Shown here piece after piece: positions 32,468 through 36,520 of a stretch of DNA of 36,520 nucleotides. The stretch's first letter is position 1. Each line of letters starts with the position of its first letter. The notes beneath the pieces were generated by a model, which saw only the letters and a list, made by a program, of their open reading frames with translations, was not told the origin of the DNA and did not search any database. Origin of the DNA: Amylibacter sp. (GTDB lineage Bacteria; Pseudomonadota; Alphaproteobacteria; Rhodobacterales; Rhodobacteraceae); NCBI GenBank assembly GCA_021775375.1, contig JAJFHY010000073.1:1-36520 (forward strand). The letters are read 5' to 3'. The translations under genes and the position numbers were made by a program.

Positions 32468-33379
32468 TTAAACCTCTGAGGTAAATTTATAGGCATCGCC
32501 ATTGCGTTCAACATAGCCAATACCATTGCCATCAAGATGGTAACCAATGATTTTGGTCTTCTCTAAAGCCAATTTATCGAGTAACCTTACGCGTGTTTGC
32601 ACCGCTAAATCGCGATCTTGATCAGACCCTGATGGCCACTTTGGACGTTCAAATGCAACGTGGTGATTTACGATACTATCGCCAATAACCATTACGGATT
32701 CTGACCCTGCATGTATTTCATAAGACATATGGCCAGGGGTATGCCCAAAACTGGCATGGGCTGCCACACCTAGCATAACCTCTTGCCCATCTTCGACAAA
32801 AGAAATTTGTTCTGCGATAGACGCAAGGCGACGCTCAGCTCCTACAGCAAAAGAGGTTAATCTTTCACCAATTGTACTGACTGTATTTGGGTTAATCCAA
32901 TAATCCCATTCAGCCTTGCCAATCATATAGGATGCTTCTGGGAACAATGGATCATCAAAATCATCCAGCAAACCCCATAGGTGATCTGGATGTGCGTGGG
33001 TGAATACAATATCCGTAATATCATTAGGTATTAGACCCAACGCATCCAACGACTCTATAAGGACCCCAGAATTAGGAGAAAAATTAGGCCCTGATCCAAC
33101 ATCAAACAACACATTACGATCGCCATTCTGTAGCAGTGTTACATTGCAAGGCGGGGTTAGTGTTTCAATAGATTGATTGTACTTTTTAAGGATCGGTTCC
33201 AACTCGTCCTGAGGCATGGGGCCAAAGGTAAACTCACCTGGTAGGATTAAGGAGCCATCACTCACGGAATGAACAGTCATATCACCCATGATAGTGCGAC
33301 TGTAACCAGTATTCGGCAAACCTGCAGCAATTATGCTTGCAGACGTACCCTGTAGAAACCTACGACGTGTATGGAGCAT
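32468..33379 (-). CDS. soxG: SoxG-like Tat-exported metallo-beta-lactamase-fold hydrolase
   Basis: It has 303 residues, the size reported for Paracoccus SoxG, and a Tat signal (HTRRRFLQG). The zinc motif THAHPDHLWG (H128, H130, D132, H133) is complete, and GHTPGHMSYE and VIGDSIV supply the later ligands. SoxG is a predicted periplasmic zinc hydrolase of unproven substrate in the sox cluster. Unlike Paracoccus, where soxFGH run in one direction, this pair is on the opposite strand. A candidate SoxR motif lies upstream. Confidence 0.72.
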   Translation of the reverse strand: MLHTRRRFLQGTSASIIAAGLPNTGYSRTIMGDMTVHSVSDGSLILPGEFTFGPMPQDELEPILKKYNQSIETLTPPCNVTLLQNGDRNVLFDVGSGPNFSPNSGVLIESLDALGLIPNDITDIVFTHAHPDHLWGLLDDFDDPLFPEASYMIGKAEWDYWINPNTVSTIGERLTSFAVGAERRLASIAEQISFVEDGQEVMLGVAAHASFGHTPGHMSYEIHAGSESVMVIGDSIVNHHVAFERPKWPSGSDQDRDLAVQTRVRLLDKLALEKTKIIGYHLDGNGIGYVERNGDAYKFTSEV

Positions 33380-33405
33380 ATCAAACCTATTAAATTCTAT
33401 AAATT

Positions 33406-33421
33406 GAATATGTATATATGT
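33406..33421 (-). promoter_or_regulatory. Candidate SoxR site upstream of soxG-like gene
   Basis: GAATATGTA, shared exactly with the soxS-soxV site, is followed by TATATGT. It lies 27-42 bases before the soxG ATG. This suggests soxGH responds to the same repressor. Confidence 0.4.
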
Positions 33422-33887
33422 TTTGCTGAGTGCAAGCTTTTTCGCATATGAGTTTTCATCAAAGTAATTAAATTATATCTGCCTCTGTTTTGAATAGTGC
33501 ATCTGTAGCGAACTTCTGCTTTGTCAACTTTTAAACTTTGAGTGTCACTGTCACGAAGGTCTGCTATCCGCCCATATTGAACATCCACTCATTCTAATAA
33601 TTACACCAAGTATGGAAATTTTATCGACTTATAGTCGAGGTCGAAAATGTATTCGAAAAATTTTCTCAGGGGATCGAATACACCAAAAAAAGCAATTATC
33701 CACGGTATGGGGGTGGGTGGGGGTGAGGTGTATGGCTCATTACAAACGATATAATTCCAAAGGATTATTTAAAACCTAAGATTGAGTGGCACAGCATAAC
33801 ATTGTGCTGAAACGCAATCATTTGCTTACCCAATGCTTACCCACATTCAGTTATAGCTAAGTGTTTTATGTCTAAGTTATTGATTTA
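33422..33887. other. Gene-free AT-rich region with inverted repeats and a G-tract
   Basis: No credible gene is found; the 33397-33588 minus ORF is unsupported. TCGACT-TAT-AGTCGA (33624-33638) and GTATTCGA/TCGAATAC (33649-33681) are inverted repeats. TTATCCACG (33696-33704) is one mismatch from a DnaA box. GGGGGTGGGTGGGGG (33709-33723) is a G-rich tract. Confidence 0.45.
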
Positions 33888-34103
33888 ATTGGTGCTGTGC
33901 GCAGTCCTGAGCTAACGAGTCTCGGATTAAAATTCCCTGCTAACAGGGAAATTAACAGGGAATTTACGTGAAAACAGGTAAATTAGCTCGATAAGACACC
34001 AGATCGTGACGTAATATCAATGAGTTAGGAAGGAATTCCCTAACATAAATAACAGGGAAAATAATTTCGCGAACAGGGTAATTATATAGCTTAGCAGGGA
34101 ATG
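33888..34103 (+). repeat. Direct-repeat module, copy B (AACAGGGAA boxes)
   Basis: It begins with the same 19 bases as copy A (ATTGGTGCTGTGCGCAGTC), then GCTAACGAGTCTCGG. The ordered boxes TTCCCTGC, AACAGGGAAATTAACAGGG, TTCCCTAAC, AACAGGGAAA, GAACAGGGTAA and GCAGGGAATG follow. The orientation equals copy A, 15.3 kb away across the sox region. Confidence 0.75.
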
Positions 34104-34323
34104 TTATAAGTATTTCAATTGCTAACATAGCCCTCTTCGCTTTGGATGAAAATTACTTTCTTTCCACCGCAACTCATTCATAGCCCATAAATAATTTACG
34201 TGTATCCGGTAGGGAATATCAGGTTGCTTGCTGACGCAATAATGCTTCGCTTTTACTACAAGTCAAGACGCGAAACGGTATTGTCAAAGGAACTTGGCGA
34301 TTTCGTGACCTCACCATATTTTT
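34104..34323. other. Intergenic stretch between repeat module B and the IS element
   Basis: No gene, RNA or clear repeat is recognised here. It borders the left inverted repeat of the IS6-family element. Confidence 0.3.
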
Positions 34324-35153
34324 GGCACTGTTGCATTAACTTGATCACGGCGCAATCTGGCTAGAAGCCTAGCGAGTTTAAGTTGCCAAACCAAACAGCT
34401 TATGCAGATGTTCAATTTCGCCGAGCGGCCCAGATTTACGTTGATGAATGTGGTTGTTCATGATGGTACGGATGGTTTCGATACACTGTAGCGTGGCTTT
34501 AGTTGATCGCAATGTTTTAAAGCCACGCATGGGATTAAGCAGTCTCTTCAAGGCCGAGTGATCCCCCTCGATCCTGTTGTTCAGATACTTCCGGTTGACG
34601 TGGCGAATTTGATCACCTGGATCACGATGTCGGTTGAACTCCGCCAAAACCTTGCGATAGCTGTGGGCCTTGTCTGTTATGATCACCAGGGGCTGATACA
34701 AACGGGCATTGCCCATCGCCTGACGCAGGAAAACCCTTGCAGCATTGGAATCTCGTCGAGCCGTTAGACGAAAATCGATCAACTTTCCGTGCTGATCTAC
34801 CGCCCGCCAGAGGTACCGCCATTTCCCTCCAACCCGGATATAGGTTTCATCAATGTGCCAAGTCTGTCCCCGCCAATCACGGTGGCTGAAGTTACGCTTG
34901 GAAAGCTCTGGGCCAAATTTAATAACCCAACGATAGATAGTGGAGCCATCGACTTCGATGCCGCGTTCTGACAGCATGTCGCGCACATCCCTATAGGACA
35001 GGGCATAGATAGCGGCAATACCAACGCACAGCCAACAGTATGATTTCAGGTGGAAAGTGATGGCGTTTAAAGGGAGAACGGCGTGACATTTATGAACCTC
35101 GGCAACAGGAAATGGCAAATATCAACAAGTCGGATACTTAATGCAACAGTGCC
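34324..35153 (-). mobile_element. Intact IS6-family insertion sequence
   Basis: The 830-bp element has perfect 16-base terminal inverted repeats, GGCACTGTTGCATTAA (34324-34339) and its complement (35138-35153), around a single transposase gene. The size and the GGCACTGTTGCA ends are typical of IS6/IS26-type elements. The 8 bases on each side differ (ATATTTTT versus CTATCTAT), so no target duplication is seen, which suggests an adjacent deletion or a recombination event after insertion. Confidence 0.9.
34378..35118 (-). CDS. IS6-family DDE transposase
   Basis: The 246-residue transposase catalyses replicative transposition. The catalytic triad is visible as D90 (WHIDETYIRV), D149 (IITDKAHSY) and E184 (RIEGDHSALK), with the classic 35-residue spacing and a lysine seven residues after the glutamate. 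A helix-turn-helix (LSYRDVRDMLSERGIEVDGSTIYRWV) precedes it. The frame is intact, opening with a TTG in this call, so the element may be active. Confidence 0.93.
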   Translation of the reverse strand: MPFPVAEVHKCHAVLPLNAITFHLKSYCWLCVGIAAIYALSYRDVRDMLSERGIEVDGSTIYRWVIKFGPELSKRNFSHRDWRGQTWHIDETYIRVGGKWRYLWRAVDQHGKLIDFRLTARRDSNAARVFLRQAMGNARLYQPLVIITDKAHSYRKVLAEFNRHRDPGDQIRHVNRKYLNNRIEGDHSALKRLLNPMRGFKTLRSTKATLQCIETIRTIMNNHIHQRKSGPLGEIEHLHKLFGLAT

Positions 35154-35477
35154 CTATCTATAGTTATCTATCCCTTTCCTTACTCGTATCCATTACTAGT
35201 ACCTATTACCCCTACCTCTAAGAAATCCCTTTAAAACAACAATCCAGACCACTTCGAACTGGGTAGCCAAGCGGGCAACCGAGAGGCCAGCAGGGTGTCC
35301 TGCGGCCTACCTGGATTGCCTACCCGCTCGTTTCAATCGCGGCGCAAAGCTGCTATATCCTGCTTTGCCGTGCGGGTTACATCCGGCCGCTGGTTTTTCT
35401 AACACAAATTGTGATAAAGGGCGTGCAACAGTATCTGGGTATTTCGCAAATCCCATCGAAAGCCCTCTTCGTAATAA
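35154..35477. other. Non-coding region with strong nested hairpins
   Basis: No credible gene occupies these bases. GGGTAG (35261-35266) pairs with CTACCC (35320-35325). Inside, GCAACC pairs with GG-A-TTGC. The core GGCC-A-GCAGG-GTGT-CCTGC-GGCC (35285-35307) is a near-perfect hairpin. A second hairpin GCAAAGC/GCTTTGC follows at 35344-35368, and GGTTTTTCT ends the GC-rich part. It may be an RNA, a recombination site or a relic of a plasmid sequence. Confidence 0.5.
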
Positions 35478-36520
35478 CTAGTTGTCGCCGTGTAGCAGCG
35501 CCCCGGCACCAGAGTCATCTTCGGCGTGAATTTGCGAAAGACCTGGGTTCAGTCCGATGGTGTGTTCGCTCAGCCAGCCGCCGACTTCGATAGGTTCGAA
35601 CCGTCCTTTGGCTTCTACGGGAAAGCGGATCTCAGCTCCTGCCTTCACTGGGAGAACCTCATTGTCTTTAACTACAATTGTGCCGTTCACAACAACGTAA
35701 GGTATACCCGTCGTTGGCGTGCCATGCTCGCCCACTTTGTAGCCGGAATTATCTGTGATCGCTTCGGGGTCAAATATCGTGATGTCGGCAACCTTACCCA
35801 CCTGCATGCGGCCACGGTCTTGCATGGACTTAAGTCCGGTATCGCCCAAATGTTTGGCGACCCAATAGCTTGCTTGCGCAATGGTAAACATCAAGGGCAC
35901 GCCCTGTTCACGGCCCAGGCGGAATGTTGCCCCACGGGTGCCCGATGTTCTGGGGTGGCCACGATATTCAGAATATTCAGCGTCCCATGGAAGTAATTCG
36001 CCATCTTCGCCCACACCTGCCATTGCATCGCTGGCCAATGTCATATGCGGAACCGTCAACCAGTATGGCATCCATTCTTCCCGGTAAGGGAAAAACACCA
36101 CGACAGCGCGTCCGGGATTTGATTCCAGCAATGCGGCATAGGTCTCATCCGTCAGATAAGCATCGTCAACCGGATCGTACAACGTGTCTTCATAGCGGTA
36201 GCCGTATTTTTCCCGCCACTCAGCAGGGCGTAGGAAATCAGCACTAACCGGAGTCGATCCCGCAGCATAGGGATAATAGTCTGACCACATGTTGAGGCCT
36301 TTATCGCGGGCCATTTGGAGTTTTTCTTCAATTTCCCACCAGCCATAATCATTATTGTGCGCCATCAGAAGTGGGGCATCAAGTAACATCGCGTTGGTAA
36401 AAATCTCGTCGAAGGCAATGGGCGCTTCGGTCGGGGTCTCGTTGATCAAGTGATAGCGCGTGTGGACAGACGTTAAACGATCATAATTTGCTGCCGCCCG
36501 TTGTGCAGTAAAAAGCTCGT
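35478..36520 (-). CDS. N-acyl-D-amino-acid deacylase (D-aminoacylase), 5' end outside window
   Basis: This amidohydrolase-superfamily metal enzyme releases D-amino acids from N-acyl forms. The frame stays open to the window edge (…ELFTAQRAAANYDRL… before the track start at 36449, a TTG), so the gene is cut by the window and about the first third is missing. Visible features are APLLMAHNNDYG with a conserved histidine, SDYYPYAAGSTP, TLASDAMAGVGEDG with the catalytic aspartate, and a C-terminal GKVADITIFDPEAITD strand of the composite beta-domain. The PHPRTSGT-like segment (GHPRTSGTRG) matches D-aminoacylase. It is downstream of the IS element and structured region, unrelated to sox. Confidence 0.85.
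   Translation of the reverse strand, partial: ELFTAQRAAANYDRLTSVHTRYHLINETPTEAPIAFDEIFTNAMLLDAPLLMAHNNDYGWWEIEEKLQMARDKGLNMWSDYYPYAAGSTPVSADFLRPAEWREKYGYRYEDTLYDPVDDAYLTDETYAALLESNPGRAVVVFFPYREEWMPYWLTVPHMTLASDAMAGVGEDGELLPWDAEYSEYRGHPRTSGTRGATFRLGREQGVPLMFTIAQASYWVAKHLGDTGLKSMQDRGRMQVGKVADITIFDPEAITDNSGYKVGEHGTPTTGIPYVVVNGTIVVKDNEVLPVKAGAEIRFPVEAKGRFEPIEVGGWLSEHTIGLNPGLSQIHAEDDSGAGALLHGDN

Noticed and set aside
33397-33588. 63-aa minus-strand ORF upstream of the soxG-like gene
   Set aside because: No domain, signal or ribosome binding site, and it overlaps the likely promoter region of soxG.

Overview
The window looks like chromosomal DNA of an alphaproteobacterium, most likely Rhodobacterales (roseobacter or Paracoccus-like). 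The grounds are the rpmB and lepA sequences, a small membrane protein of a type common in Rhodobacteraceae, and a sox cluster with the Paracoccus-type order and divergent soxSRT arm. No taxonomic search was possible, so genus is not claimed.

Layout. (1) 1-8.5 kb is ordinary chromosome: rpmB with a terminator, a PCu(A)C copper chaperone with a His/Met-rich repeat, a low-molecular-weight tyrosine phosphatase, a small secreted protein, a cytosolic-type sulfotransferase, lepA, a PhnA/YjdM-like zinc-ribbon protein, an entericidin-like lipoprotein absent from the ORF track, an AlkZ/YcaQ-like winged-helix protein and a methyltransferase. (2) At 8.5 kb there is a 28-base 3' end of a tRNA-Gly-type gene with no tRNA body. 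This is a typical attachment-site scar. A two-CxxCH secreted protein and a short repeat-bearing stretch follow. (3) 9.4-11.6 kb holds a class V aminotransferase divergent from a LysR regulator. (4) 11.6-18.4 kb is a surface-glycan-like locus. Two paralogous TPR-sulfotransferases on the minus strand bracket a plus-strand, translationally coupled trio: GtrA flippase, SAM methyltransferase and GT-C-like polytopic membrane protein. (5) 19.3-33.4 kb is a complete sulfur-oxidation region: soxT-soxR-soxS on the minus strand, soxVWXYZA and soxBCDEF plus a DUF302 gene on the plus strand, then soxG/soxH-like metallohydrolases on the minus strand. (6) 33.4-36.5 kb holds repeats, an intact IS6-family element, a strongly structured non-coding segment and the 3' part of an N-acyl-D-amino-acid deacylase that runs off the window.

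The sox genes encode a full periplasmic thiosulfate/sulfide oxidation system. SoxXA, SoxYZ, SoxB and SoxCD form the core. SoxV, SoxW and SoxS supply reductant to keep SoxYZ active. SoxE and SoxF resemble the cytochrome and flavoprotein of a sulfide dehydrogenase. SoxT is a sulfur-compound permease, and SoxR is an ArsR-type repressor with cysteines placed as in persulfide sensors. Palindromic AT-rich motifs sharing half-sites lie in front of soxS/soxV, soxX, soxB and soxG and may form one regulon.

The most unusual points are: a ~210 bp direct repeat module (GGTGCTGTGCGCAGTC followed by an ordered set of AACAGGGAA boxes) on both sides of the sox region, suggesting a bounded island; the paired TPR-sulfotransferases around a Gtr-like trio that lacks GtrB; and a SoxH-like protein whose canonical HxHxDH zinc motif is replaced while the downstream ligand positions remain.
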